DNA of 64,000 bases from Acidithiobacillus ferridurans (GCF_003966655.1 NZ_AP018795.1:2373501-2437500), one strand, 5' to 3'. Shown: positions 43,899-53,325, counted from the stretch's first letter. Notes: a model not told the origin generated them from the sequence alone. Made by a program: numbers and translations.

Positions 43899-44218
43899 CG
43901 CTTGTGAGTAGTTATAACATATTGAAAACAATATTATAATATATATATTTGCACTATGTATTTTTACATAGTTTATCGCCATTCCGCACCACCCTCCGCC
44001 ACACAAAAGGATAAAGGTAGAGGATGGCCGCCCCCAACAGAATATCTGATATCGCTGTACCGATTGTAATATCCTGGTATCGAAAATGTAGAGGCGCGGA
44101 CGATATTCCCATCCTTGTCCATGACAGGTACGCAGCGAAAGCGGTCGTTCGTATGGAATCAGGCCCCTACAATTAACGTTACGTGCCTTGGATTTGCATT
44201 CTACGTATGGTGATAGTT
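43899..44218. other. AT-rich left arm of the island, no gene
   Basis: About 320 bases without a supported gene. The first half is very AT-rich (TTATAATATATATATTT) and holds the palindrome at 43954-43971. It probably contains recombinase binding sites and perhaps a promoter. Confidence 0.45.
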
Positions 44219-44572
44219 TTAAAGAATATAACCGAAATCGCCTACCCATTCACCTTTCCGGTAATCTAGACTGAGCCAGCGTGGTATAAAAGCGTCCGTC
44301 CGTTTTAGTGGGAACGTTTGCAGATCCTGAACAGGCTGATCGGTAATTGAACATGTTTTAGAACCAACAGCGCGGAACCACACCTGAACAGAGGATATGT
44401 GAGCGTCCAGCAGTAGAGAATCTTGATGTGGAGAAGGTATGAAATATGTTTTTTTGCGAATCAGACAGCTAAATAATAGCTCTAAATAAACACAGAGAGG
44501 TTCTTCTCGATGATCGAGCGCTTGCCTAGCTAGTGGAGTAATTCGCAATTCAATTGTATGAGTATTATGCAT
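44219..44572 (-). CDS. Hypothetical island protein, 117 residues
   Basis: The frame is open from 44620, but the ATG at 44572 (MHNTHTIELRITPLARQALDHREEPLCVYLELLFSCLI) begins the coherent sequence. LRITPLARQAL followed by a mixed alpha/beta region gives no family I can name. It is low in GC like other island genes. It could be a conserved cargo protein of unknown function; the weak start signal leaves some doubt. Confidence 0.5.
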   Translation of the reverse strand: MHNTHTIELRITPLARQALDHREEPLCVYLELLFSCLIRKKTYFIPSPHQDSLLLDAHISSVQVWFRAVGSKTCSITDQPVQDLQTFPLKRTDAFIPRWLSLDYRKGEWVGDFGYIL

Positions 44573-44620
44573 GAGTAGTCTCCCATTTGGACGGATATAC
44601 GGGCTTTTCGTTAGCTTCAT

Positions 44621-44945
44621 GTAGCGCAGTTAAATTCCAGGTTTTCCAATATTTTTGACAACGTTACCATTGGCCGCAGTGATCAAAAAGCCTCTACAGC
44701 AAGGCCTGCGTCTTGAAAACATACTGTTCGTCTGGCCGGCAATCCATATATCCTAGCAGCCTTATGGTAGGTAGTTCTAATGGGCTATTAGCAGCGTAAC
44801 CGGTCATTGGACAACTACTCAGTATAATCGACCGGTCGTGCTGCTCGCAGCAGAGTGTCGCGATTAAATGTTGCCACCTAGTCAATTTCCGAAACTGTTG
44901 TGATAATACTGAGCGGCAAGCTGGCTTACCAACGTCCAAGGGTTT
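44621..44945. other. Intergenic island DNA
   Basis: An 81-codon reverse frame (44694-44939) opens with TTG, has no ribosome site and looks like random translation. I see no RNA gene and no terminator with confidence. Confidence 0.4.
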
Positions 44946-45509
44946 TCATGTTTTTTTGCCGAACGACAAGGGCATGGAATAATTTAGCATAATCTCATCC
45001 TCTCCTGGATCTTCCTGTTTCGTGTAGGCATTAGAGATGTGGGCAATTTTCAGTCCGAAACGCGACTTATTAGCAAACTGATAGTCTAGACTCAACTCCA
45101 ATCGGAACTGGAAAGTACCATCCAGGTATTTACCTCGGCCCTGATGATATCCGCCCATAGCGAGAGCTGGTGTCAACACCCAATGGCTCCATGCAATATC
45201 CGAGTAAAATCCGGTATATCCCATGAATCCACCATCAGTATTGGCAACAATTCCATAAAGTGCACCGACACCGAACAGCTTGGCGGCTGTCTGGTATTCT
45301 AGATCAATCTCCGGCAACGTCGCGTTACCGCGATGCCCAGGACCCGGAACCACTCCAGCAGCGTTAAAGGCTCCGACGCCGACATTAAAATACGCGGGGC
45401 CGCCCTGAATCACATGCAAGCCTTCACCCATTGCCCATGCTTGTCCAGCAACCATAAGCATGAGCGCACCAATGCCTAGAACGGCTAACCGTGTTTTTTT
45501 ACGTAACAC
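44946..45509 (-). CDS. PagL-like lipid A deacylase
   Basis: A 187-residue exported beta-barrel with a signal peptide (1-27, ending AWA). Near the C-terminus it has the lipid A 3-O-deacylase catalytic pattern IAHISNAY (His-x-Ser) and a terminal strand (IMLNYSMPLSF) suited to outer-membrane insertion. PagL trims lipid A and alters membrane permeability. A GTG at 45509 with AAGGAA upstream is the start. It belongs to the island cargo. Confidence 0.75.
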   Translation of the reverse strand: MLRKKTRLAVLGIGALMLMVAGQAWAMGEGLHVIQGGPAYFNVGVGAFNAAGVVPGPGHRGNATLPEIDLEYQTAAKLFGVGALYGIVANTDGGFMGYTGFYSDIAWSHWVLTPALAMGGYHQGRGKYLDGTFQFRLELSLDYQFANKSRFGLKIAHISNAYTKQEDPGEDEIMLNYSMPLSFGKKT

Positions 45510-45535
45510 ATGCTTTCCTTAATCAATCTCTTCTT

Positions 45536-45784
45536 TTACATAGCGTGTGCAAGAAATGATAATATTTTAGTCAGTTCCGACGCTTTGTCATAGTCCTTCA
45601 TATAGACGTCCTCGTACTTCACGGTGCGCCAGGGCCTCTCCACTCCACAAACATGTTGTCCAAGTCCCCTAGCCATGCCATCCATACTAATCCGTACACC
45701 ATGCGCATGAAGCGCGCGCATAAAGGCCTCGAAGGAGGCATTGCAGGGCCTCTTCCAGATAGACCACACAACGAACACCGCCAC
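45536..45784 (-). pseudogene. IS3-family transposase fragment
   Basis: About 80 codons match the C-terminal catalytic core of IS3-group transposases: ISMDGMARGLGQHVCGVERPWRTVKYEDVYMKDY resembles SMDGKGRALDNVFVERLWRTVKYEDIYLKDY. No start, no DDE N-terminal part and no terminal repeats are seen. It is the relic of an insertion sequence inside the island. Confidence 0.8.
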
Positions 45785-45824
45785 CGAGGTGTTACTGTCC
45801 CACCAGCTCTGTTTAAGCAGAAAA

Positions 45825-46322
45825 CTATTGAGCTGCTAATTTTCTGTACAGCACTTTCTGTGTCGAGTTGAGTAGTGAATAAGCTTTAAGGTGGTACGGC
45901 ACCATTTCCCATGCTAATCTGGTTTGTGCCTTTCCAATCGCATCAATGTCTCTTTTTATCTTTAACAACGAGGGCTGCACAACAGACGCGTCTAATGCGT
46001 ACTGTTTGTAGGCTTTGCGCAACGCACTATTATCAGCAAATGTGCTTTTTGCCATACTCACATGCAGAGGCTTCTCCTGTTGAATCTGTGCAACCGTCAA
46101 ATGTAGCTGTTTAGCATGGTGTAGAATCCAGTATGGTCCGGGATGATACCGCTTAAAAATAGAAAAGAAATCGAACGAGTGCTCCCCGAAGTATTTCACC
46201 TCTTGCTTTAATTTTACAGCGCTCATGGGGGATGTCTGCACCCTTGATGCAGCATAAGCTGGTACTGCACCAATCAGCAGCAGAGCAGCGCCAACATAAG
46301 AAACTAGTCTATATGGTTTCAT
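45825..46322 (-). CDS. Spy/CpxP-like periplasmic protein
   Basis: A 165-residue exported protein (signal peptide 1-24, ending AYA). The mature part is helical, with the LTxxQ-type segment LTVAQIQQEKPLH and a second helix ending LNSTQKVLYRKLAAQ, as in the Spy/CpxP/ZraP group. Those are periplasmic chaperones or metal-stress sensors. GGAGG precedes the ATG at 46322. It is island cargo next to EamA and PagL-like genes, consistent with envelope stress. Confidence 0.65.
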   Translation of the reverse strand: MKPYRLVSYVGAALLLIGAVPAYAASRVQTSPMSAVKLKQEVKYFGEHSFDFFSIFKRYHPGPYWILHHAKQLHLTVAQIQQEKPLHVSMAKSTFADNSALRKAYKQYALDASVVQPSLLKIKRDIDAIGKAQTRLAWEMVPYHLKAYSLLNSTQKVLYRKLAAQ

Positions 46323-46420
46323 CACAGCATTATCCTCCGAAAAACTACTTCATGAAATAGTCGACAGTGACTAACAACAACAAATGGTACAACAGTCTAC
46401 ATTTACTCATGCATTCAACT

Positions 46421-47305
46421 TCACGAGCATGTATCACTAACAGATTTTCTAATACTTTTTGACAATGTTACCAGAAGTATGCCAGAAAGCATCGTAGCTC
46501 CGGCCAAAATTAGCCGTATAGTTATTTGTTCGCCCAGCAACGGAACCGCGCTGATAACGACAATCACGGGGACCAGCATTTGTATGACGGCACTTGTGAC
46601 TCCAGTTAGCTCCTTTATTAAGATATACCAAAGCACATAAATTAACGCTGAGGTTATGGCACCAATAAGCATAGAGTAATAGACACCTTCAATGCTTATA
46701 TGGATGACTTCATGATGCCAATGTTCTATCACTGCATAGATCGCCAGGAGGATAATAGCCGCCAGCCCGGAATATGTAAAATTAGCAGTTGTAGTGGCCA
46801 AATCATCCACAGAACTTTTGCCCAGTATCGAATATCCCGCCCATGCGGCACCCGCTCCTAACATCAATCCTATCCCCAAAAGCTTAGGAACATGTGATAT
46901 GCCACCCACCAACACCCATAACCCTATCAGGGTTATCCCGCTGCCAGTCCATTGCAGTTTGGACAACCGGTGGCCACCTCGAATCTCCCATGCCAGCATG
47001 GTCGCCTGAATGGCAAAAAATAAAAAAAGGGTTCCAGTAGCTGCCCCAAGCTGCTCATATCCGTATGCAAATGCCAATGCATAGAAAAACAACATGAACG
47101 GCATCAGCAAATGATGCAATTTCGGCCTTGTCTTGGTCACCGCCATCAGCACGATCAAGATCACCGCTCCGCTCGTCAGGCGAATTGTAGTAAATGGAAG
47201 CGGTCCAATTAAATGTCCTCCCAAGGCGGCTCTTGCCAGCAGACTATTTCCAGCCATACCAAAGAGCACTATCAGAGTCAGTAAGATTATGCGCACACGT
47301 GACAT
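46421..47305 (-). CDS. EamA-type (DMT superfamily) transporter
   Basis: A 294-residue inner-membrane protein with about ten hydrophobic helices in two EamA repeats (FTTIRLTSGAVILIVLMAV; VIQMLVPVIVVISAVPLLGE with GATMLSGILLV). Such proteins export metabolites or drugs; the substrate is unknown. The ATG at 47305 with AAGGAA upstream is preferred to one seven codons earlier. It lies 55 bases after the glutathione reductase gene and is probably co-transcribed with it. Confidence 0.86.
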   Translation of the reverse strand: MSRVRIILLTLIVLFGMAGNSLLARAALGGHLIGPLPFTTIRLTSGAVILIVLMAVTKTRPKLHHLLMPFMLFFYALAFAYGYEQLGAATGTLFLFFAIQATMLAWEIRGGHRLSKLQWTGSGITLIGLWVLVGGISHVPKLLGIGLMLGAGAAWAGYSILGKSSVDDLATTTANFTYSGLAAIILLAIYAVIEHWHHEVIHISIEGVYYSMLIGAITSALIYVLWYILIKELTGVTSAVIQMLVPVIVVISAVPLLGEQITIRLILAGATMLSGILLVTLSKSIRKSVSDTCS

Positions 47306-47359
47306 ATCATGATTTTCCTTGAACACCTTTACCCCAGAGAATTTGGCTAAATGCTGACT

Positions 47360-48709
47360 CTAACGCATCGTGACCAGTTCTTCCGCGCTGGTTGGGTGAA
47401 TAGCCACGGTGTCATCGAAATGGCTTTTACAAGCACCCATCTTTACAGCAACGGCAAAGCCTTGAAGCATCTCTTCGGCGCCATCACCGATGATATGAAG
47501 TCCGACAATCTTCTCCTCAGCACCGACGGTGACGAGTTTCATGCCCGTTTGTACGGGATTTTCGGCAAAAGCATACGCCATAGATCGGAAACGAGTGCTA
47601 TAGACCTTGACCGCATTATCCCCATGGATATCCCGAGCCTCCATTTCAGTAAGGCCGATCGTTCCAATGGGTGGATGACTGAAAACCACTGTGGGAATAT
47701 TGTCATACGAGAGATGCCGGTCAGCCATGCCTCCAAAGAGGCGATCCGCCAGTCGCCGACCGGCCGCAATGGCTACGGGGGTAAGAGCTGGGCCATCGGT
47801 GATGTCACCAATAGCAAAAATATGAGATTGATTGCTGGTTTGGTATGCATCTGTGATGATGTGGCCGTGCTGATCTCTGACGACATCAGCACGCTCTAGC
47901 CCTAGGTTGTCCGTGTTTGGCCTCCGTCCGATAGACCAAAGTACGGTATCGAAACCGTTGATCTTCTGCCCACCCTCCAGGGTGAGGGTAAGCGACTGTC
48001 CGTCTCGGTGCAGGCTGGCTACCTTTTGGCGGGTGAGAATATCAACACCAGAGGCGATCATTTCTTTCATGAGTATTTCCCGGAGCATGACGTCAAAACT
48101 ATCCAGAAAATGGTCTCGTCGTAGCAGAAGGGTGACCTCGCTGCCGAGATGGCGCAGCAGGCCAGCCAACTCCACCGCTATGTAGCCTCCGCCTACTACG
48201 GCAATCCGGCGGGGCTGGGTCTCCAGCGCAAAAAAATCGTCAGAACTGATACCTAGCTCTGCTCCTGGGATGGCAGGCCACATCGGGCGGCCACCGGTGG
48301 CAATGACGATTTTGTCCGCGCGGATCATATGGCCATCCACATCAATCTGACGGGCGTCCACAAAGCGGGCATACCCGTGGATAAGCGTCACCCCATTGTC
48401 AGCAAGGCCCGTGCTATAACGCGCATTGAGATGACTGACAAAGGCGTCACGGGCGGTCTTAAGGGCAGCCCAATCAAAAGTAGAATCATGAATATTAAAG
48501 GCTTGATCACGAGCCCTTTGTAAATGCTCTGCAAATCCTGCTGCATACCACAAAATCTTTTTTGGCACGCATCCAACATTGACGCAGGTTCCGCCTATTC
48601 TGCCTTTTTCCACAAGCGCAACCTTTGCACCATGAAGTGCGGCTCGATTTGCCGTGGCAATGCCACCGCTTCCACCACCAATGACGAGCAGGTCATAATT
48701 GTAATCCAT
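47360..48709 (-). CDS. gor: Glutathione-disulfide reductase
   Basis: The 449-residue flavoenzyme reduces oxidised glutathione with NADPH. FAD motif GGGSGG starts at residue 11, the redox pair is C42 and C47 in [13 protein letters not shown], the NADPH motif is [13 protein letters not shown] and the dimer-interface histidine is in [12 protein letters not shown]. Length is standard. GAGAGAGG precedes the start. It is grouped with glutathione transferase, OsmC and AhpD-like genes, so it probably regenerates thiol for them. Confidence 0.96.
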   Translation of the reverse strand: MDYNYDLLVIGGGSGGIATANRAALHGAKVALVEKGRIGGTCVNVGCVPKKILWYAAGFAEHLQRARDQAFNIHDSTFDWAALKTARDAFVSHLNARYSTGLADNGVTLIHGYARFVDARQIDVDGHMIRADKIVIATGGRPMWPAIPGAELGISSDDFFALETQPRRIAVVGGGYIAVELAGLLRHLGSEVTLLLRRDHFLDSFDVMLREILMKEMIASGVDILTRQKVASLHRDGQSLTLTLEGGQKINGFDTVLWSIGRRPNTDNLGLERADVVRDQHGHIITDAYQTSNQSHIFAIGDITDGPALTPVAIAAGRRLADRLFGGMADRHLSYDNIPTVVFSHPPIGTIGLTEMEARDIHGDNAVKVYSTRFRSMAYAFAENPVQTGMKLVTVGAEEKIVGLHIIGDGAEEMLQGFAVAVKMGACKSHFDDTVAIHPTSAEELVTMR

Positions 48710-48788
48710 CGAGTCGCCTCTCTCAAATTGTCCTCAACAGCGCATTGCTGACCAGGCAGGTCAGCCTATCCGGAAAAGGTTCAGATGA

Positions 48789-49328
48789 TCAGTCCTTTTT
48801 AAGGGATGAAGAAACCTTGAATGCATTAAACAGCACATCTGTAGCCGCATGACGCGCACCTGCAGCCAAGGCATCGTAGATATCGCGGTCCGTCCATCCT
48901 GCCTTGTGAAGCGCCGCAATATCCTTTTCACTGATGTTCTCTGGATCATCAATCGCCCGGAGAATAAAAAGCATCAAAGTTTTTTCATGTTCCGGGAGAG
49001 GGATCATCTCAGGATGGATCAGAGATTGACGTAGATCTTCCTGATTGATACCCGCATTGACCAACGCTGCTTCATTAAAACCGATACAAAAGGTATTTCT
49101 ATTTCTACCGGATACCAAATAACGCAGCATGGATATGAATGTTGGGTTGAGCGTAGGATGGGATGCCATATAGGCCATAGTGGCCATCTGGCCCTCGAAT
49201 AATTCTGGGCTTACACTGAATAGATGAAATGCCTCTGGGACATATCCTATAGCATCCTCGATCTGCTGATAACAATTGGCAATTTTCCCTTCTGCTTCAG
49301 ATGGAAGCACCGTTTTTAACAAAGCCAT
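48789..49328 (-). CDS. Carboxymuconolactone decarboxylase/AhpD-like protein
   Basis: A 179-residue all-helical protein of the peroxidase-related CMD/AhpD group (GYVPEAFHLFSVSPELFEGQMA, GRNRNTFCIGFNEAAL, AALHKAGWTDRDIYDALAAGARHAA). The usual CxxCH redox motif is reduced to a single cysteine (TFCIGFN), so it may react by another mechanism. AGGAGG precedes the start. It sits 79 bases upstream of gor and is likely in its operon. Confidence 0.82.
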   Translation of the reverse strand: MALLKTVLPSEAEGKIANCYQQIEDAIGYVPEAFHLFSVSPELFEGQMATMAYMASHPTLNPTFISMLRYLVSGRNRNTFCIGFNEAALVNAGINQEDLRQSLIHPEMIPLPEHEKTLMLFILRAIDDPENISEKDIAALHKAGWTDRDIYDALAAGARHAATDVLFNAFKVSSSLKKD

Positions 49329-49520
49329 ATAACACCTCCTATTTAATTACACTAAAACAAACAACAAGCCAGAGTGCGGTAAAACCATCTCGAACGATGT
49401 CAATTTTATGACACTCTGATAATACAATAGTATGATAGCCACGGCGCAGTTTTTGAAGGTGAAACTTGTGTCGGGTTGTAATGCATTTCGCGGTGCAAGA
49501 TTAATACTGGACATCTCGAA

Positions 49521-49551
49521 AATGTTGCTCCTTCATGCCAGGAGCAACATT
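49521..49551 (-). terminator. Perfect 12-bp hairpin terminator after osmC
   Basis: AATGTTGCTCCT pairs fully with AGGAGCAACATT around a 7-base loop, and on the reverse strand is followed by TTTTCG. It lies about 90 bases beyond the osmC stop and separates that gene from the AhpD-like/gor unit. Confidence 0.75.
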
Positions 49552-49637
49552 ACTCATCCTGGCGCACCTTAGCCAAAAGATCGTAGTACCATAAATCCGC
49601 TGTGAACAACCAGAAACGAGCACTTCACAAGGTCATA

Positions 49638-50201
49638 TCAGAGTCGCTGAAAGATTACCTCTACGGGCGTCGGCTGACTGATTGTATTATGTACCGGTGA
49701 TACCCTTTTGACATATTCGATCAGATCCAAGAGGTCGCTATCAGGAGACGCACTTTTTAGGTGACAGTACACAGAAATGTCGTTAAATCCCGGTCGAACC
49801 GATTCAGAAAGACCCATAAAGCCTTGCAAGTCGATCTCTCCACTGATTTCTATCTTCAGTTCATCCAAGGATATTCCACGTGCGGCAGCGTTATAGACCA
49901 ATCCCACGGTTATACAAGCGGCCAGCCCAGTTAAAAGGAGTTCTACGGGATTCGCTCCCTTGTTCGTTCCCATCAGAGCTTTCGGCTCATCACTTTCTAT
50001 GATAAATGGCGTACTTCTGGAGTGGTCTTCCTGTCCTAATCCATAAAAACCCTGAACATGCGTCTGCGCATGTGCTCCAGATATCCATTGCGTAGTAGTT
50101 CTAAATTGACACTTGGCTAGCGCTGTATTGTCTTTTACTGCCTGTACAGTTTTTCCCAGTTGATTAATATCTACGCCATTAAGTGCTGTGTTATTAACCA
50201 T
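49638..50201 (-). CDS. OsmC-family protein
   Basis: A 187-residue OsmC/Ohr-fold protein (TNKGANPVELLLTGLAACITVGLVYNAAARGI, VRPGFNDISVYCHL, SPVHNTISQPTPVEV). The first thiol cysteine (AACITVG) is retained, while the second position carries H where peroxidases have C or Y, so peroxide reduction is uncertain. Members detoxify organic peroxides or related electrophiles. GAGGAG precedes the start. It lies between two hairpin terminators and is probably transcribed alone. Confidence 0.88.
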   Translation of the reverse strand: MVNNTALNGVDINQLGKTVQAVKDNTALAKCQFRTTTQWISGAHAQTHVQGFYGLGQEDHSRSTPFIIESDEPKALMGTNKGANPVELLLTGLAACITVGLVYNAAARGISLDELKIEISGEIDLQGFMGLSESVRPGFNDISVYCHLKSASPDSDLLDLIEYVKRVSPVHNTISQPTPVEVIFQRL

Positions 50202-50224
50202 TTTTCATCTCCTCTATGCAATGA

Positions 50225-50251
50225 TTAAAAACGCAAAACTTTTTTTGCGTT
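50225..50251 (-). terminator. Terminator after the Cys-rich small gene
   Basis: AACGCAAAA and TTTTGCGTT form a 9-bp stem with a 4-base loop, followed on the reverse strand by TTTTAAT. It ends the gst operon before osmC. Confidence 0.75.
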
Positions 50252-50312
50252 AAAAGCCATCTAGCAAAGGTATGCAAACTCCATCCACGTGCAAATGCAA
50301 GTTCTTTTTTGC

Positions 50313-50546
50313 TCACGGCCTGCCTCCACCAGAGCCCAGTCCCATTTTGTCACGTAAATCAACCAGACTACAGCTGGTTTTTCGTGTTGCCTGACATTCA
50401 TTGGTACCAGGAATAAAGTCAAATGAGCATTGTTTTTTTTGTAACTCTAGCCAGTCTTCAGAAGGATACTTACCCTCAGGAAGATTAGGCGGAAAATAAA
50501 CGCATGAAGTACACAGTGGATCACTAGCAGTGCTTTCTTGATTCAT
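50313..50546 (-). CDS. Small cysteine-containing protein, unknown
   Basis: A 77-residue soluble protein. Cysteines occur as CTSCVYFPPN near the N-terminus, then QCSF, ECQA and SCSL, which would suit a small metal site or a redox role; I do not recognise the family. The ATG at 50546 has GGAG at good spacing, better than an ATG three codons upstream. It lies 24 bases after gst and is followed by a terminator, so it is the second gene of a two-gene operon. Confidence 0.6.
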   Translation of the reverse strand: MNQESTASDPLCTSCVYFPPNLPEGKYPSEDWLELQKKQCSFDFIPGTNECQATRKTSCSLVDLRDKMGLGSGGGRP

Positions 50547-50570
50547 GTATGACATCTCCTCTGATCGGAA

Positions 50571-51188
50571 TTATGAGGCAGGCTGGAGAAGACCTTCTGT
50601 ATCCATAGCAGCCCGTACAGCCGGACGTTCAAATACTCGTCCCTGATACCCCTTCAGCACCGGCCAGCGGTCTATTTCAATGCCCACATGCTTACCCCAG
50701 TTCAACACGGTAAAAAGATAAGCATCAGCAACAGTGAACTCGGGACCCATCAACCAAATTTTGCCTTCTAACTGATGGCTGACTGTGTTCAGGCGGCGTT
50801 CGAGTTGGGCCGCAACTATTGTTTTCCATTCCGCAGGCGCATGGGTATTGAATAATGGTGAAAAACCCTTATGTAGCTCCGTAGAAATAAAATTAAGCCA
50901 TTGCATGAGTTGGTAACGTTCAATGGTTCCAGCGGGCGGTGCAAGCTTTTTCTCAGGCACCTGATCAGCCAGGTACTGGATAATGGCAGGCCCTTCGGTC
51001 AGAATATAACCATTATCGAGTACTAATGCGGGGACGTAGCCGTTGGGATTAACGCTTAGATAGTCGGTGCCGATTGCTGTTTTCTTGGTGGCGAAATCCA
51101 CCTTTTCCGTATTAAAACTGAATCCCCCTTCATGGAGAATGATATGTGGAGAAAGGGAACAAGCGCCGGGGCTATAATACAATTTCAT
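50571..51188 (-). CDS. Glutathione S-transferase (beta-class GstA-like)
   Basis: A 205-residue GST with thioredoxin-like N-terminal domain and helical C-terminal domain. The beta-class residues are present at the expected places: C10 (SPGACSLSPH) and H106 (ISTELHKGF). NPNGYVPALVLDNG and TEGPAIIQYLAD bind glutathione. GSTs conjugate glutathione to electrophiles. CAGGAG precedes the ATG. It is divergent from the DsrE-like gene and shares the putative HxlR-site region. Confidence 0.93.
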   Translation of the reverse strand: MKLYYSPGACSLSPHIILHEGGFSFNTEKVDFATKKTAIGTDYLSVNPNGYVPALVLDNGYILTEGPAIIQYLADQVPEKKLAPPAGTIERYQLMQWLNFISTELHKGFSPLFNTHAPAEWKTIVAAQLERRLNTVSHQLEGKIWLMGPEFTVADAYLFTVLNWGKHVGIEIDRWPVLKGYQGRVFERPAVRAAMDTEGLLQPAS

Positions 51189-51519
51189 GGTAAACTATCT
51201 CCTGAAGAAACGAGTAACATAGGACAACCCAAAAGCTCAGCTACACCATCAACCTGCGCCGTGCTACTGAAGCAGCGATGTAATATTAATACTCTCTACA
51301 AGATAGCCTGTATAGTATACACTTTTTTGTTATATACACACTTATTTCTCAGTAAGTAACTTTATTGTAAGTAAGGTTTAATACTTAATGGCGATGGCTG
51401 ATTATTTTAGAACAAAGTAGCAGATTAGTTTTGCCTATCAACTGCCTAAAATAATTTGACAAGCCATACCAGATCAGCTATTTTTTTGAATCGAACTCTA
51501 TAATCAGGAGGTTGCACTT
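51189..51519. promoter_or_regulatory. Divergent promoter region between gst and dsrE-like gene
   Basis: A 331-base AT-rich spacer. It contains CAGTAAGTAACT at 51350-51361. Its complement AGTTACTTACTG matches AGTTACTTTCTG upstream of hxlR in 11 of 12 bases. A plausible AGGAGG ribosome site precedes the dsrE-like start at 51520. The matching element could be bound by the HxlR protein (inference). Confidence 0.45.
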
Positions 51520-51897
51520 ATGTCCACAATGAAACCCGCAGATCTCGTTATCATCCTCATCACTGGACCGGAAAATCCCAAACGTTTGCCGTCCGCCTTT
51601 TTTCTTGCAGCGACGGCAGCGGCATCTGAGCAGGATGTGATCATGTACTTTACAGGACCTGCAACAGAATTATTGGCTAAAGGTAAAGCCGAGACTATCT
51701 TTCCAATGACGGGCGGGAAAAGTGTTGCTGACTTTATGAAGTTGGCCGAAGACAATGGGGTGCGAATCATCGGCTGCCTCCAGTCCCTTGAGCTCAATGG
51801 TATGACGACTGGAGACTTGGCAAAGGATCTGCCTCTTTTAACGCCTAGTGCCGCATTGCCCGCATTGGGTGCTGCTGGACGTGTTTTTACTTGGTAA
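51520..51897 (+). CDS. DsrE-family protein
   Basis: A 125-residue DsrE/DsrF-fold protein (ILITGPENPKRLPSAFFLAATAAA, DNGVRIIGCLQSLELNGM). These small sulfurtransferase-like proteins handle sulfane sulfur or persulfide; the cysteine in IIGCLQS is the candidate active thiol. AGGAGG precedes the start. It is the only forward-strand cargo gene besides hxlR. Confidence 0.8.
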   Translation: MSTMKPADLVIILITGPENPKRLPSAFFLAATAAASEQDVIMYFTGPATELLAKGKAETIFPMTGGKSVADFMKLAEDNGVRIIGCLQSLELNGMTTGDLAKDLPLLTPSAALPALGAAGRVFTW

Positions 51898-51940
51898 CAG
51901 ATAGATCTCTCCATTCTAAACTGCAACCATTAACCTTAAA

Positions 51941-51979
51941 TTTAATCACTGGTTGCACAAGGGGTAATCAGTGATTAAA
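51941..51979. repeat. 11-bp perfect inverted repeat between convergent genes
   Basis: TTTAATCACTG and CAGTGATTAAA enclose 17 bases between the ends of the dsrE-like gene and the reverse membrane protein gene. It is likely a bidirectional terminator, although no long T-run follows. Confidence 0.55.
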
Positions 51980-52025
51980 CAATGTATTTCATCACAAGAA
52001 ACAATATTCAGCACTTACTCTGGCT

Positions 52026-52445
52026 TCAGTTTGTTTGGCGTTTTTTTTGCGCCACGCTCCCGTGTGTAGGTTTTGAAAAGAATGTTTTTGTAATCGTATT
52101 TAATGACAATCGTTTCTCTCTATTCCATGGGAAGAGAGATACTAATCGAGCCATTGCGCAATATCCGAATATTTCCTGTGCCCAGGTTCCAATAGTAGGT
52201 ATCCAGTATATAAATTGCATAGGCTGCGGTAGCGCTATCAGCAGAAGTATAAGATAGCTGAACCTTACCTGAACAGGAAAAGCTATAATACTTTTCTTTC
52301 GAATGGCAAAGTGGATGGTCTGTATAATGGTAAGCCCAATAGCCAGATAAAAGCCCATCTTGTATCCTGCTATACCCGCAGTAAGAAAACATGCAGTTAT
52401 AAACCAATATTGCCATGCAAGTTCTTTGTAATCAATCATAAACAT
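52026..52445 (-). CDS. Small inner-membrane protein, unknown
   Basis: A 139-residue protein with three or four hydrophobic helices (WQYWFITACFLTAGIAGY, GFYLAIGLTIIQTIHFAI, YLILLLIALPQPMQFIYWIPTIG). AGGAGG six bases upstream selects the ATG at 52445 over one ten codons earlier. No family recognised. It diverges from hxlR and may be controlled by it. Confidence 0.7.
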   Translation of the reverse strand: MFMIDYKELAWQYWFITACFLTAGIAGYKMGFYLAIGLTIIQTIHFAIRKKSIIAFPVQVRFSYLILLLIALPQPMQFIYWIPTIGTWAQEIFGYCAMARLVSLFPWNREKRLSLNTITKTFFSKPTHGSVAQKKRQTN

Positions 52446-52737
52446 GTAAAGCCTCCTGTGAGGATAAAATACCACCTAACCTACTTCAACTGTTGGTGAT
52501 CCATACTTAATCGGCACTTGCTGCGATGTTTATGCGTATTTTTCCCATCATTTCACCAGAAGCGTCACTTTTTATCCATAAACCACCTTTGGTCTTACGG
52601 CAGCATGCATTGCATGCTCATTCAACTTTGTGCAAATTTGACGTAAATGGCTTTTGGTTGACCACAAGGATAATGAACCCTATTATGCTTTATGTGAAGT
52701 AGACACCAATTTCATATCTACGATCTAAAATATAGTT

Positions 52738-52754
52738 AGTTACTTTCTGGTAAC
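52738..52754. promoter_or_regulatory. Candidate HxlR operator upstream of hxlR
   Basis: AGTTACTTTCTG begins at 52738, and GTTAC-N6-GTAAC forms a small palindrome at 52739-52754, about 35 bases before the hxlR start. A near-identical element lies between gst and the dsrE-like gene. The remaining intergenic sequence 52446-52737 shows no gene. Confidence 0.45.
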
Positions 52755-52789
52755 GTTTGTACAGTGATGCACAACCGCGAGAGGGACCT

Positions 52790-53143
52790 ATGGAAATCGA
52801 AAATGAGCCGTGTGCTGTTGATATAACATTGAAAGCCATTGGTGGACGTTGGAAGGTGCTCATTTTACAGGAACTATTTAAAGGAACCAGGCGGTTTTCA
52901 CAGCTTCATCGTGGAATCCCAGGTATTACCCAGAAAATGCTTACTCAACAGCTGCGTGAGATGGAGAAACACTGCATTATCAGTAGATTGGTTTACGCTG
53001 AGATCCCACCTAAGGTTGAATACTCTCTTACCCCTTTAGGTGAAAGCTTGTGGCCGGTATTGCTGGCAATGCATGAATGGGGTGTGCAACAGCAGATGAT
53101 TGACAGATATAGTGCTGCGGCTCTCATGACGACTCCGTTGTAG
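52790..53143 (+). CDS. HxlR-family transcriptional regulator
   Basis: A 117-residue winged-helix protein (CAVDITLKAIGGRWKVLILQEL, GITQKMLTQQLREME, YAEIPPKVEYSLTPLGESL). C8 is at the N-terminal cysteine used by redox-sensing relatives such as YodB, HypR and QsrR to detect quinones or hypochlorite. GAGAGGG precedes the ATG at 52790. It is adjacent to thiol and glutathione genes, so it is the likely cargo regulator. Confidence 0.87.
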   Translation: MEIENEPCAVDITLKAIGGRWKVLILQELFKGTRRFSQLHRGIPGITQKMLTQQLREMEKHCIISRLVYAEIPPKVEYSLTPLGESLWPVLLAMHEWGVQQQMIDRYSAAALMTTPL

Positions 53144-53325
53144 GCGTTGTACGCAAGTTGTCATTGCCATATTTCAGTTGATTGTCAGAACGAAAGTCCG
53201 CCGGATTGCCTCTAGGTTTAGTTTCTTCCCAATGGCTGCTTTCAGTCTGGACCGGCCGTTGGAATGAGGATCACACTTGATCTCTCACTCCTTAGAAATC
53301 AGAAAGCCAGAGTTTCCCTTGCGCG

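Noticed and set aside
44694..44939. 81-codon reverse frame in the island
   Set aside because: TTG start without ribosome site and no plausible protein features.
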